Shown: in pieces, positions 1-8,746 of the stretch
Layout of the letters: every line of letters begins with the position of its first letter
How positions within the stretch are numbered: position 1 is the first letter of the stretch
NCBI RefSeq assembly: GCF_009800965.1
Contig: NZ_WUAF01000004.1
Coordinates: 233,212 to 297,211 of the forward strand
DNA length: 64,000 bases
Direction of reading: 5' to 3'
Source: Cognatazoarcus halotolerans
GTDB lineage: Bacteria > Pseudomonadota > Gammaproteobacteria > Burkholderiales > Rhodocyclaceae
Made by a program: the position numbers and the translations under genes
Notes under the pieces: generated by a model
Database searches by the model: none
What the model was told of the DNA's origin: nothing
Seen by the model: the letters and a program-made list of their open reading frames with translations, nothing else

Positions 1-1218
1 CGTTCGGCCGATACGAACGACATTCAAACCAGGCCTGCAGCGTGCCTTGGTCGAACAAAACATCAACGCCAGCGCCGCCATAATCAGGCTGATCACACTC
101 GGTTCCGGAACACTGACCGGCGGCTCCGGTATGACAAAGGCACCCGACCCGACGACATTGACGCCAGCCCCGAAACCATCCGGTACGCCGCTGCCGGTGC
201 GGTTGGTGTCGTTGAGCATGTCGTTCAGTGTGGCATAGGTGATGAACACCGCATCGGCGGCGCTTTCGCCCTCGGCGTTGAAGAGATTCCAGTAGTTTGT
301 TCCGTCCGAACCCGACCCGACGACATTGACGGCGGCACCGAATCCGTCCGGCACGCCGCTGCCGGTGCGATTGGTGTCGTTGAGCATGTCGCCCAGCGTG
401 GCGTAGGTGACGAACACCGCATCAGCTGCGTTCTCGCCCTCGGCGTTGAACAGGCTCCAGAACGTGTGTCCGTCCGAGCCTGACCCGACGACATTGACGC
501 CCGCCCCGAAGCCGTCCGGCACGCCGCTGCCGGTGCGGTTGGTGTCGTTGAGCATGTCGTTCAGCGTGGCGTAGGTGATGTACACCGCATCGGCGGCGCT
601 TTCACCCTCGGCGTTGAAGAGATTCCAGTAGTTTGTTCCGTCCGAACCCGACCCGACGACATTGACGGCGGCCCCGAAACCATCCGGTACGCCACTGCCG
701 GTGCGGTTGGTGTCGTTGAGCATGTCACTCAGCGTGGCGTAGGTGATGAACACCGCATCAGCGGCGTTCTCGCCCTCGGCATTGAACAGGTTCCAGTAGG
801 TATGCCCGTCCGAGCCGGACCCGACGACATTGACGGCGGCACCGAATCCGTCCGGCACGCCGCTGCCGGTGCGGTTGGTGTCGTTGAGCATGTCGCCCAG
901 CGTGGCGTAGGTGACGAACACCGCATCGGCCGCGCTCTCGCCCTCGGCGTTGAACAGATTCCAGAATGTGTGCCCGTCCGAACCCGACCCGACGACATTG
1001 ACGGCCGCACCGAATCCGTCCGGCACGCCGCTGCCGGTGCGGTTGGTGTCGTTGAGCATGTCGCCCAGCGTAGCGTAGGTGACGAACACCGCATCGGCGG
1101 CGCTTTCACCCTCGGCGTTGAACAGATTCCAATAAACAGCCGCCGCATTCACCGACGGCGCGAGGATCATGATGCAAAGGCTCATCAGCAGTTGGCGTAT
1201 CGCATTGCGCGTGTTCAT
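1..1218 (-). CDS. PEP-CTERM-type exported protein with six 56-residue tandem repeats (3' end off window)
   Basis: This frame is open from the ATG at 1218 to the window edge, so the C-terminus is cut. An AGAGGG ribosome site lies upstream. Residues 1-26 form a signal peptide (basic start, hydrophobic core, ending in SVNAAA). Six 56-residue repeats follow, each starting with (Y/F)W(N/S)LFNAEGE and holding the core NDTNRTGSGVPDGFG. The DNA period is exactly 168 bp, with equivalent sites at 206, 374, 542, 710, 878 and 1046. After the last repeat come two VPEP-like motifs, a hydrophobic helix (SVISLIMAALALMF) and a basic tail (KARCR), the usual layout of an exosortase sorting signal. The tail runs somewhat longer than normal. 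The likely role is an exosortase-processed surface or matrix protein; its function is unknown. No exosortase gene is visible here. Confidence 0.8.
   Translation of the reverse strand, partial: MNTRNAIRQLLMSLCIMILAPSVNAAAVYWNLFNAEGESAADAVFVTYATLGDMLNDTNRTGSGVPDGFGAAVNVVGSGSDGHTFWNLFNAEGESAADAVFVTYATLGDMLNDTNRTGSGVPDGFGAAVNVVGSGSDGHTYWNLFNAEGENAADAVFITYATLSDMLNDTNRTGSGVPDGFGAAVNVVGSGSDGTNYWNLFNAEGESAADAVYITYATLNDMLNDTNRTGSGVPDGFGAGVNVVGSGSDGHTFWSLFNAEGENAADAVFVTYATLGDMLNDTNRTGSGVPDGFGAAVNVVGSGSDGTNYWNLFNAEGESAADAVFITYATLNDMLNDTNRTGSGVPDGFGAGVNVVGSGAFVIPEPPVSVPEPSVISLIMAALALMFCSTKARCRPGLNVVRIGRT
47..1130. repeat. Six-copy 168-bp in-frame tandem repeat
   Basis: Six consecutive copies of a 168-bp unit, with no indels between copies, encode the repeats of the exported protein on the minus strand. 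Copy differences are a few substitutions. Counted from the protein N-terminus, copies 3-4 and 5-6 share paired markers: GEN then GES, TN at the junction, GAAV then GAGV. They therefore look like a duplicated 336-bp dimer. Boundaries are approximate because the repeat phase is arbitrary. Confidence 0.9.
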
Positions 1219-1415
1219 GGCCGCCCTCTTGTCCAATCCAACCCGGTATTGAGACCAAGCAACAAATACGCCCAATAAAATACTGACCAACATTCAAGGA
1301 CGCACGAACTTTTCTGCAATATCAGTGACTTGGAGTGGAAAGAATTCCGACAAAGACAGTCGCCGATCGAAAGCGGGCCTCGGACCGTCAGGCCGCGGAA
1401 GCTCCCTCCCTGCTC

Positions 1416-2111
1416 TCACGAACCACACTCGCCCTGCGCCTTCGCGAGGTAGGCCCGCCATAGCTCGCCATATCGATCGTCGAAGCGCTCGCCGCCAATC
1501 GCCACCGCCTCGAAGCGGTCCACCCGGAAGGTACGAAAGCCCTGCCGCAGCTCGCACCAGGCGCCGAGCGTCCAGCAGCGGCCCCAGAACACCAGGCCGA
1601 GTGGCCACAGGGTGCGAAGCGAGACTTCGCCGTCTTCCCTGCGATAGCGCACCTCCAGCTTGAGGCCCTTCTCCATGCCCTCGCGCAGCAGGGTCATGGG
1701 TTCGCGCAGCGGGGCGGGGTGCATGAAATCGGGTGCGCAGAAGCGCAGATCGCTGCCGGCCAGCCGTTCTTCGAGTGCGCGTGGCAGCACCGCCTCGATG
1801 CGGGCGATGGCCTGGGCGGCGGCCTTGCCGAGCGCGGGATCGCCGTAGGCCTGGACCAGCTTGGCGCCAATGACGAGGGCTTCGAGCTCGTCGCCGGTGA
1901 ACATGAGGGGCGGCACCTGATAGCCGCGACGCAGGCGGTAGCCAACGCCCGCCTCGCCGTCGATCGGTGCGCCGGAGCCGATGAGGTCAGCGATGTCGCG
2001 GTAGATGGTGCGCTCCGACACTTCCAGCGCCTCGGCCAGCGCCCGCGCGGTGAGCACGCGGCCGTTGCGCAGCATGAGGATGATCTGGAAAAGACGGTCG
2101 GCGGGACGCAT
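1416..2111 (-). CDS. YafY-type transcriptional regulator with HTH and WYL domains
   Basis: The N-terminal winged helix-turn-helix is of the HTH_11 type (RADRLFQIILMLR, then LAEALEVSERTIYRDIADL). A WYL-type ligand/effector region follows, with a PLGLVFWGRCWTLGAWC segment and an FRTFRVDRFEAV ending, as in the YafY family. Length is about 231 residues, normal for the family. The ATG at 2111 is chosen because the family usually begins M(R)xADRLFQI. An in-frame ATG at 2126 with AAGGTG further upstream is an alternative. It is divergent from the VOC protein gene at 2287, a common arrangement in which the regulator controls itself and the neighbour. The ligand is unknown. Confidence 0.8.
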   Translation of the reverse strand: MRPADRLFQIILMLRNGRVLTARALAEALEVSERTIYRDIADLIGSGAPIDGEAGVGYRLRRGYQVPPLMFTGDELEALVIGAKLVQAYGDPALGKAAAQAIARIEAVLPRALEERLAGSDLRFCAPDFMHPAPLREPMTLLREGMEKGLKLEVRYRREDGEVSLRTLWPLGLVFWGRCWTLGAWCELRQGFRTFRVDRFEAVAIGGERFDDRYGELWRAYLAKAQGECGS

Positions 2112-2286
2112 GGCAGGAGGCGGCATTGGTGGATGAGTCACCTTAGCACGGCCCCGGGGCGATGCCGCGCAGGCTCCTGACACCACGCTGTCAGGAGGGG
2201 GTCACCACAATGGCAATGCCCGTCGCATCCCGCGGCGGATCATCCGGGAGGCGCGAGCCGGCGCTTCCGGCCACAGGAGAACAGGA

Positions 2287-2655
2287 ATGGACAAACCGAT
2301 CAGCTGGTTCGAACTGCCAGTGCGCGACATCGAGCGCGCCACGCGCTTCTATGAGGACGTCTTTGCGGTGTCGCTGCGCCGCGAGCGTTGCGGCGGCAAC
2401 CCGATGGCGATCTTCCCCTATGCCGAGCCGCAGCCCGGTGGCGCGCTGGTGCACATGCCGCAGCTGGAGCCGCGCGACAACGGCACCCTGGTGTATCTGG
2501 ACGGGGGCAAGGATCTCGCCGAACCGCTGGCCCGCGTCAAGGCGGCCGGCGGCGCGGTGGCGATGGAGAAGACCTTCATCGGCGAGGACATCGGCTACAT
2601 CGCGCTGTTCATGGACAGCGAGGGCAACCGGGTGGGCATGTTTTCGCGGCAGTGA
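2287..2655 (+). CDS. VOC-superfamily (glyoxalase/bleomycin-resistance fold) protein
   Basis: A 122-residue protein with the two beta-alpha-beta-beta-beta modules of the vicinal oxygen chelate fold. It opens with ISWFELPVRDIERATRFYEDVF and ends with the IALFMDSEGNRVGMFSRQ signature that usually carries a metal-ligand position. The start is supported by an AGGAGAACAGG ribosome site just upstream. It lies divergent from the YafY-type regulator. Small single-domain VOC proteins act as lyases, dioxygenases or binding proteins; the substrate cannot be read from the sequence. A strong hairpin lies downstream. Confidence 0.75.
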   Translation: MDKPISWFELPVRDIERATRFYEDVFAVSLRRERCGGNPMAIFPYAEPQPGGALVHMPQLEPRDNGTLVYLDGGKDLAEPLARVKAAGGAVAMEKTFIGEDIGYIALFMDSEGNRVGMFSRQ

Positions 2656-2659
2656 ACGG

Positions 2660-2698
2660 ACTGACGGGCGGACCCCGCAAGGGAAGCCGCCCGTCAGT
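2660..2698. terminator. Bidirectional hairpin terminator between convergent genes
   Basis: A perfect 12-bp stem (ACTGACGGGCGG paired with CCGCCCGTCAGT) around a 15-nt loop lies between the end of the VOC gene and the end of the convergent acyl-CoA dehydrogenase gene. There is no long T-run on either side, so termination strength is uncertain. Confidence 0.6.
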
Positions 2699-2718
2699 GG
2701 CACAAGCCGCGAGGCGAC

Positions 2719-3891
2719 TTACAGGGTTTCGGAGAACAGCTCGCGGCCGATCAGCATGCGGCGGATCTCGCTGGTGCCGGCGCCGATTTCATACAGCTTG
2801 GCGTCACGCCACAGGCGGCCCACCGGGTATTCGTTGGTGTAGCCCACGCCGCCGAGGGTCTGGATGGCTTCGCCGGCCATCCAGGTGGCTTTCTCGGCGG
2901 AGTAGAGAATGGCGCCGGCGGCATCCTTGCGCAGGGTGCGGGCATGGTCGGTGCGGTCGCAGGCCTGACCGAGCGCATAGACGTAGGCGCGGGTCGCCAT
3001 CCAGGTGGAGTACATGTCTGCCACCTTGCCCTGCATGAGCTGGAATTCGCCGATGCTCTGGCCGAACTGCTTGCGCTCGTGCAGATAGGGCACCACCACG
3101 TCCATGCAGGCCGCCATGATGCCGAGCGGGCCGCCGCACAGCACCGCGCGCTCGTAGTCGAGGCCGCTCATGAGCACCTTGACGCCGCCGCCCACCTGCC
3201 CGAGCACGTTCTCCTCCGGCACTTCGACATCGTCGAAGAACAGCGGGAAGGTATTCGAGCCGCGCATGCCGAGCTTGTCGAGGTGGCTGCCGTGGCTGAA
3301 GCCCTTCATGCCCTTTTCGATGATGAAGGCGGTCATGCCCTTGGGACCGGCGTTGATGTCGGTCTTGGCGTAGACCACCAGGGTGTCGGCATCGCCGCCG
3401 TTGGTGATCCACATCTTGGAGCCATTGAGCACGAAGCGGTCGCCCTTGCGGTCGGCGCGCAGCTTCATGCTGACCACGTCGGAGCCGGCGTTCGGCTCGC
3501 TCATGGCAAGCGCGCCCACATGCTCGCCGGACACCAGCTTGGGCAGGTACTTGGCCTTCTGGGCGGCATTGCCGTTGCGACGGATCTGGTTTACGCACAG
3601 GTTGGAGTGCGCGCCGTAGGAGAGGCCCACCGAGGCGGAGGCGCGCGAGACTTCTTCCAGCGCGATGATGTGGGCGAGGTAGCCCATGCTGGTGCCGCCG
3701 TATTCCTCTTCCACGGTCATGCCATGCAGGCCCAGATCGCCCAGCTTCTTCCACAGGTCGGCGGGGAACTCGTTCTTCTGGTCGACCTCGGCGGCACGCG
3801 GCGCGATCTCGTCGGCGGCAAAGGACTGCACGGTGTCGCGCAGCATCTCGATGGTTTCGCCCAGGTGGAAGTCGAGGCTGGGAATGTTCAT
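2719..3891 (-). CDS. ivd: Isovaleryl-CoA dehydrogenase
   Basis: A 390-residue FAD-dependent acyl-CoA dehydrogenase that oxidises isovaleryl-CoA to 3-methylcrotonyl-CoA in leucine breakdown, passing electrons to ETF. Visible signatures are [14 protein letters not shown] and [18 protein letters not shown] (FAD and substrate region), and the C-terminal [29 protein letters not shown] block. The segment [16 protein letters not shown] carries the catalytic Glu at the position typical of isovaleryl-CoA dehydrogenases; other acyl-CoA dehydrogenases place it elsewhere. The start at 3891 has a strong GGAGGAGA site. The rest of a leucine-degradation (liu) operon is not adjacent. The divergent AraC-type regulator at 4034 is a candidate controller. 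Confidence 0.92.
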   Translation of the reverse strand: MNIPSLDFHLGETIEMLRDTVQSFAADEIAPRAAEVDQKNEFPADLWKKLGDLGLHGMTVEEEYGGTSMGYLAHIIALEEVSRASASVGLSYGAHSNLCVNQIRRNGNAAQKAKYLPKLVSGEHVGALAMSEPNAGSDVVSMKLRADRKGDRFVLNGSKMWITNGGDADTLVVYAKTDINAGPKGMTAFIIEKGMKGFSHGSHLDKLGMRGSNTFPLFFDDVEVPEENVLGQVGGGVKVLMSGLDYERAVLCGGPLGIMAACMDVVVPYLHERKQFGQSIGEFQLMQGKVADMYSTWMATRAYVYALGQACDRTDHARTLRKDAAGAILYSAEKATWMAGEAIQTLGGVGYTNEYPVGRLWRDAKLYEIGAGTSEIRRMLIGRELFSETL

Positions 3892-4033
3892 GAACGGGTC
3901 TCCTCCGGAATTCGAATCGTGGATGGCCCTCACGCGGGGCCACAGATGCAAGGGTAGAAGCTAACCGCCCGCGCGGCCAGCAGCCTGCCAAGATGGTTGC
4001 AAATAGCGCCACCTCCACTATCATCGCCCCACC

Positions 4034-5065
4034 ATGTATGTGCACCCCGCGACGCTTCGCGACCCGACCCTCGGCCCGGCGGCCACACCGATCGCCTTCA
4101 TCCGCGCAATCGTCCTTGCGCACCGCCGCTACGGGTCCGATCCTGCCAATGCGCTGGCGCAGGCAAGGATTCCGCCGGATGCCCTGGAAGACCCCACCGC
4201 GCGGGTCACCGCGGCGCAGATGGAGATCATGTCGGGGGTCAGCATGCACGACCTCGACGACGAAGCACTGGCGTGGTTCTCGCGCAGGCTGCCGTGGGGC
4301 AGCTACGGCATGCTGTGCCGCGCCTCGATCACCGCGCCCGACCTGGGCACGGCACTCAAGCGCTGGTGCCGCCACCACGGCCTGCTGACGCGCGACATCG
4401 TGCTGAGCCTTGCCGAAGCGGACGGCCTGGCCAGCCTCGACATCACCATCCACCGGCCGCTCGGCGAACTGCACGAATTCTGCCTGGTGTCGATCCTGCG
4501 CATGAGCCTGGGCTACGCCTGTTGGGCGGTGGATTCGCGCATCGGCCTGACCGAGGCGCGATTCCCCTTCCCCGAGCCGCCCCACGCCGATGTGTATCCG
4601 CTGATGTTCGCCGGGCCGATCCGCTTCGATGCGACCCGCGCGGGAGTGAGCTTCGATGCGCGCTATCTCGCCCTGCCGCTGCGCCGCGACGAGGACGCGC
4701 TGGACCGCATGCTGCAGCGGGCGCTGCCGCTCACCGTGCTGCAGTACCGGCGCGACCGGCTGCTGGTGGAGCGGGTGCGGCAACTGTTGCGCGCCCGTCC
4801 CGAAGCGGCCAGTACCGCGGAAGACGTGGCGGCGCAGTTGCACGTGTCGGCGCGCACCCTGCACCGCCAGCTTCAGGAAGAAGGCGCCTCGCTGCAAAGC
4901 CTCAAGGATGAAGCACGCCGGGACCGCGCCCTGCACCTGCTACAGCGCAGCGCCCGCCCGCTCAAGCAGATTGCGGCCGAGGTCGGTTTCCGTAACGAAA
5001 AGAGCTTCGCTCGTGCGTTCAAGGCCTGGACGGGCACTTCGCCGGGCAGCATCCGCGGCCGTTGA
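4034..5065 (+). CDS. AraC-family transcriptional regulator (arabinose_bd-type N-terminus)
   Basis: A 343-residue regulator. Residues about 20-210 match the arabinose_bd-type sensor found in OruR/ArgR-like AraC proteins (PIAFIRAIVLAHRRYG, then the long central helices). The C-terminal about 100 residues are a double helix-turn-helix: AEDVAAQLHVSARTLHRQLQEEGASLQ, then LKQIAAEVGFRNEKSFARAFKAWTGTSPGSIR. It is divergent from ivd with a 142-bp spacer, suggesting control of ivd or a branched-chain acyl-CoA pathway; this is inference from position only. The effector is unknown. Confidence 0.85.
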   Translation: MYVHPATLRDPTLGPAATPIAFIRAIVLAHRRYGSDPANALAQARIPPDALEDPTARVTAAQMEIMSGVSMHDLDDEALAWFSRRLPWGSYGMLCRASITAPDLGTALKRWCRHHGLLTRDIVLSLAEADGLASLDITIHRPLGELHEFCLVSILRMSLGYACWAVDSRIGLTEARFPFPEPPHADVYPLMFAGPIRFDATRAGVSFDARYLALPLRRDEDALDRMLQRALPLTVLQYRRDRLLVERVRQLLRARPEAASTAEDVAAQLHVSARTLHRQLQEEGASLQSLKDEARRDRALHLLQRSARPLKQIAAEVGFRNEKSFARAFKAWTGTSPGSIRGR

Positions 5066-5202
5066 GCCGCGGCAAATGCGCAAGGCGGAAAACGAGATGC
5101 TGCCGGAGAAGGGAAAAGGCCGTTTCGCTGTACTCGACAGGGCCCACCCGTACCACGCCGCCGCCTGAAAGGACACAAGCGGCGGGCGCGGACGGGTCTG
5201 TT

Positions 5203-6612
5203 TCAGACGACCTCTTCGGACGCGACCTCGTTCCAGGCGGAGAGATCATCCGCCCGCGGTCCGCCGACCAACACGCTCACCAGGCCCATCGCAACCGCAC
5301 TCGAGAGGATGCCGAAGATGACCGGTTCGGCGGCCGCGGAGCCGTAGTGGAGGAGTGCCGCCGTGACCACTGTGGCACCGACGAGAATCGCCGCCAGCGC
5401 GCCCTGCCATGTCGCCTTGCGCCAGAAGAGCGCGGCCATGATCGGCACGAAGAGGCGGCCGGACAGATATGCGTAGGCCGTATCGAGCGCCACGAAGACG
5501 TCGCCGACGAACACAGCCAGGACGATCACGCACACGCTCACACCCGCCGTCACCCAGCGCGATACCGCAAGCTCCCGCCCCTCGTCGAAGCCCAGCGCCG
5601 GTTTGAGCAGGTCGTTGGTCACCAGGGTCGCGGAGGCCAGGATGGTGGAGCTCACGGTGGACATCAATGCAGACATCAGCGCCGCCAGAACGATGCCGCT
5701 CAATCCGGCGGGCATCACCTTCACCACCAGCGCGGGAAGCGCGTCCTGCGGAGACTCCAGGCCGGGCAGCAAGACATAGGCAAGAATCCCGCACACGCCC
5801 ATCGCCGCCCCCCAGCCGATCGAATAGATCCCCGCCGAGATCGAGCCGACCGCCGCCACGCGCTCATTGCGTGCGGTGAAAATGCGCTGCCAGATATCCT
5901 GGCCGATCATGATGCCCAGGTAGAGCGACATGAACAGTCCGAGCAGGCGCGTGCCGCTGATGTTGGTGAGCGTGAAGAACTCCGGCGGCACGGCCGCACT
6001 GATCGCCGCCATTCCACCAGCCGCGTCGATCCCGAAGGGGATCAGGATGGCGATGCCGATGGTCATCAACACGAACTGGATAAGGTCGGTGATGGTGATC
6101 GCGAGCATGCCGCCCACCAGGGTGTAGGCCACGGTGACGAATCCGCCCACCAGGATGCTCACGGTAAGGTCCCATCCGAGCAGGGCCTTGAGCACGGCAC
6201 CGAGTGCGACGATCTGCACCACCGAGATCAGGGCGGCGTAGATGCACGCCACCACCGCGCGCAGGAAGCGGGTGCCGTGCGCGTAACGCCGCTCGAGCAT
6301 TTCGCTCAGCGTGAATACCCGCAGGCGTGACAGGCGCCCCGCAAACCCCAAGCCGACGGTGACCACGCCGAGGCCGAACATCAAGGTGATCCAGGCCCCC
6401 GACATGCCGTGCTGAAAACTCTGCGAAGCCGAACCGAAGGTGGAACCACCGCCCAGGATGACCGTGGACAGGCAAGGGAAATAGACCCAGTACGGCAGAT
6501 TGCGATCCGCCACCAGATAGTCCGCGGTACTGGACAGACGCTTCATCGCAAACAGACCGCACACGATCATCAGCGCGAGATAGCCGAGGATCACTACGAC
6601 ATCGATATTCAT
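5203..6612 (-). CDS. Sodium:solute symporter (SSS family)
   Basis: A 469-residue polytopic membrane protein with about 13 hydrophobic segments. Motifs of the SSS family are present: an early ADYLVADRNLPYW, GGGSTFGSASQSFQHG in the first core repeat, VGGMLAITITDLIQFVLM, and ALMSALMSTVSSTILASATLVTNDL near the sodium-binding helix. The start at 6612 is preceded by an AGGAGAC site. It lies 65 bp downstream of the ureohydrolase gene on the same strand and is probably cotranscribed, which suggests uptake of a guanidino compound or related solute. The substrate cannot be assigned from sequence alone. Confidence 0.87.
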   Translation of the reverse strand: MNIDVVVILGYLALMIVCGLFAMKRLSSTADYLVADRNLPYWVYFPCLSTVILGGGSTFGSASQSFQHGMSGAWITLMFGLGVVTVGLGFAGRLSRLRVFTLSEMLERRYAHGTRFLRAVVACIYAALISVVQIVALGAVLKALLGWDLTVSILVGGFVTVAYTLVGGMLAITITDLIQFVLMTIGIAILIPFGIDAAGGMAAISAAVPPEFFTLTNISGTRLLGLFMSLYLGIMIGQDIWQRIFTARNERVAAVGSISAGIYSIGWGAAMGVCGILAYVLLPGLESPQDALPALVVKVMPAGLSGIVLAALMSALMSTVSSTILASATLVTNDLLKPALGFDEGRELAVSRWVTAGVSVCVIVLAVFVGDVFVALDTAYAYLSGRLFVPIMAALFWRKATWQGALAAILVGATVVTAALLHYGSAAAEPVIFGILSSAVAMGLVSVLVGGPRADDLSAWNEVASEEVV

Positions 6613-6677
6613 TGTTTTGTCTCCTGATATTTCTTGTTTTCTGGATGCCCGCATTCCGGGCACCAGTCAGTCCTTGT

Positions 6678-7652
6678 TCATTGGCGTTTTCCTGCAATCG
6701 CGTCGGCCATCACGCACAGGATCTCGAACATCAGGGTCGCGCCGACGAGCGCTGTATTGCCGCTTGGGTCAAAAGGCGGAGAAACCTCAACCACATCGCC
6801 GCCGATCACGTTCAGGCCACGCAGACAACGCAGCATCTTCTGCGCGTCGAAGGTCGTCAGCCCGCCGATCTCCGGTGTTCCGGTACCCGGCGCATAGACC
6901 GGATCCAGCGCATCCACGTCGAAGCTCACGTAGGTCGGGCGCGTACCGACCACCCGGCGCGCCTCCTCAATGACGGCCTGCGGGCCAAGATCGTTGTATT
7001 CCTCGATGGTGATCACGCGGATGCCCTGCTCGAGTCCCCATGCGCCGTCGTCCGCGTCGTATACGCCGCCGCGGATGCCGATCTGGACGGTACGTCGGGG
7101 ATCGAGCACGCCTTCCTCGATGGCCCGCCGGAAAGGCGTGCCATGGGTGTATTTGAAGTCGCCGAAATACGTATCCCAGGTGTCTGTATGGGCGTCGAAG
7201 TGAACCATGCCCAGCGGCCCGTGCCTTTCCGCCAGGGCGCGCATGATGGGTAGGCTCACGAGGTGATCACCGCCCGCCGAGAGCGGGGCGACGCCGCGCT
7301 TGACCACATCGCGATAAAACCCCTCGATCATCTTCAAGGTGGTGTCCACACAGATCGGATTCACCGGGGCGTCGCCGAGATCGACGCAGTTGGCCAACGC
7401 GTACGGGCTCAGTTCGAGCGCCGGATGGTAATTGCGCATCAGCGCGGACATTTCCCTCACCTGGCGGGGGCCATGTCGCGCGCCGGGGCGATTGGTGGTG
7501 CCGCCGTCCCAGGGCACGCCGATCAAGCCGATATCGGCGCCGATCGCTTCCGCCACCTCCATGCATGGCAGACGCATGAACGTCGAAATTCCCGCATAAC
7601 GCGGGATTTTTTCGGATGGCAGGGGTTTATAGACGATTTCCTTTTCAGACAT
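6678..7652 (-). CDS. Arginase-family ureohydrolase, guanidinopropionase/guanidinobutyrase-like
   Basis: A 324-residue manganese-dependent ureohydrolase. The metal ligands are all visible: His130 in GGDHLVSLP, Asp153/His155/Asp157 in HFDAHTDTWD, and Asp245/Asp247 in SFDVDALDP. The stretch GVPWDGGTTNRPGARHGPR and the N-terminal IPRYAGISTFMRLP resemble guanidinobutyrase/guanidinopropionase rather than classic agmatinase. Expected reaction: hydrolysis of an omega-guanidino acid to urea and an omega-amino acid. A CGGAG site precedes the ATG at 7652. The context of symporter downstream and LysR divergent mirrors the gbu locus of Pseudomonas, where GbuR is LysR-type. The exact substrate is unproven; automated annotation would probably say agmatinase. 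Confidence 0.85.
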   Translation of the reverse strand: MSEKEIVYKPLPSEKIPRYAGISTFMRLPCMEVAEAIGADIGLIGVPWDGGTTNRPGARHGPRQVREMSALMRNYHPALELSPYALANCVDLGDAPVNPICVDTTLKMIEGFYRDVVKRGVAPLSAGGDHLVSLPIMRALAERHGPLGMVHFDAHTDTWDTYFGDFKYTHGTPFRRAIEEGVLDPRRTVQIGIRGGVYDADDGAWGLEQGIRVITIEEYNDLGPQAVIEEARRVVGTRPTYVSFDVDALDPVYAPGTGTPEIGGLTTFDAQKMLRCLRGLNVIGGDVVEVSPPFDPSGNTALVGATLMFEILCVMADAIAGKRQ

Positions 7653-7674
7653 TTCGCATCTCCGTTGTTCGATT

Positions 7675-7693
7675 TCCGGACCGGATGGACCGG
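7675..7693. promoter_or_regulatory. Candidate operator in the ureohydrolase/LysR divergent region
   Basis: Between the two divergent starts lies TCCGGACCGGA, a perfect 11-bp palindrome. It overlaps two direct copies of GGACCGG at 7678-7684 and 7687-7693, with a 9-bp period. Position and symmetry suit binding by the adjacent LysR-type regulator, although a classic T-N11-A box was not fixed with confidence. Confidence 0.35.
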
Positions 7694-7801
7694 TTTTTCA
7701 CGCTTGACCCAAGGCAAAGCCTCGACGTAAATATCGGCGACGGAGAAAGGCAGCGTAAATGTGTATTCAGGAACTCACACGTAACAAAACCGGAAACATT
7801 C

Positions 7802-8740
7802 ATGAAGAAGCAGAAGAGCCTCTACGGCTGCGTCAGCGACATGGACATCCACCTGCTGCGAGTCTTTCGTACAGTTGTGGAGTGCGGTGGCTTTTCCGCC
7901 GCCGAAGTCGAGCTCAACATCGGTCGCTCGGCGATCAGCCGCTACATGAAAGATCTCGAGACGCGTCTGGATCTGCGCCTCTGCGCGCGCGGGCGCTCGG
8001 GCTTCGCACTGACCGACCACGGGCGCCTGGTGTACGACGCGGCTCTTCGCCTGCTGGCGGATCTGGAACACTTTCGGGACACCATCAATGCCGCCCACGG
8101 CCGCCTCGTCGGCACCCTGACACTGAGCCTCACCGACGACATCGTCACCGATGCGCGCTCCCGCGTCGGTGACGCGCTCGCCCGCTTCCGCGAACGCGGC
8201 CCGGATGTGAAGATCGCGCTGACGGTTGCTTCGCCGAACGAAATCGAGCGAGAGGTCATCGAACGGCGCACGCAGGTCGGCGTAGTACCCCTGCACCGCC
8301 GGCTGCCGGCGCTGAACTACCACCCGCTTTATGAAGAGACGCTGTTCCTCTACTGCAGTGCGTCTCACCCGCTCGCACGGCAAACGACGCCGCCCGATCT
8401 CGAGCTGGTGCGTGCCCAGGATTTCGTGGTGCCGGGCTACACCCTCAACGAAACCTTTCAGGAATTCTTTCCGAACAAGACGCCAGCCGCCCGCACCAAC
8501 AAGATGGAGGGCGTGGCAACACTGATCCTCAGCGGAAAATTCATCGGCTTCATGCCCGACCACTTCGCCAATCGCTGGGTTGAAAGCGGGCAGATGCACA
8601 CGCTTCTAGCCGACCGACTGCAGGTAAGCATTCCCTTTGCCGCCATCACCCACCGCGATGTCCAGCCCAGTCTGCTACGGGACACATTTCTGGCGGACAT
8701 GCTGGCAGCCCATGCGCTCGGCGCGCCGGACGGAAGCTGA
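7802..8740 (+). CDS. LysR-family transcriptional regulator
   Basis: A 312-residue LysR-type regulator. The N-terminal winged HTH is MDIHLLRVFRTVVECGGFSAAEVELNIGRSAISRYMKDLETRLDLRLCARGRSGFALTDHGR in outline (about residues 14-75), followed by a substrate-binding domain with two alpha/beta subdomains. The ATG at 7802 has only a weak site; the ATG at 7841, immediately before the HTH, is the alternative. It is divergent from the ureohydrolase-symporter pair and is the likely activator of that operon in response to the guanidino substrate, by analogy with GbuR. Its 3' end is only 6 bp from the convergent esterase. Confidence 0.88.
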   Translation: MKKQKSLYGCVSDMDIHLLRVFRTVVECGGFSAAEVELNIGRSAISRYMKDLETRLDLRLCARGRSGFALTDHGRLVYDAALRLLADLEHFRDTINAAHGRLVGTLTLSLTDDIVTDARSRVGDALARFRERGPDVKIALTVASPNEIEREVIERRTQVGVVPLHRRLPALNYHPLYEETLFLYCSASHPLARQTTPPDLELVRAQDFVVPGYTLNETFQEFFPNKTPAARTNKMEGVATLILSGKFIGFMPDHFANRWVESGQMHTLLADRLQVSIPFAAITHRDVQPSLLRDTFLADMLAAHALGAPDGS

Positions 8741-8746
8741 AACGCC

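Noticed and set aside
47..1130. Possible CRISPR-like array
   Set aside because: The units are 168-bp direct repeats with no spacers and code for protein.
802..1278. Plus-strand frame through the tandem repeats
   Set aside because: The minus-strand frame has a signal peptide, perfect in-frame repeats and a PEP-CTERM end; the plus-strand frame has none of these.
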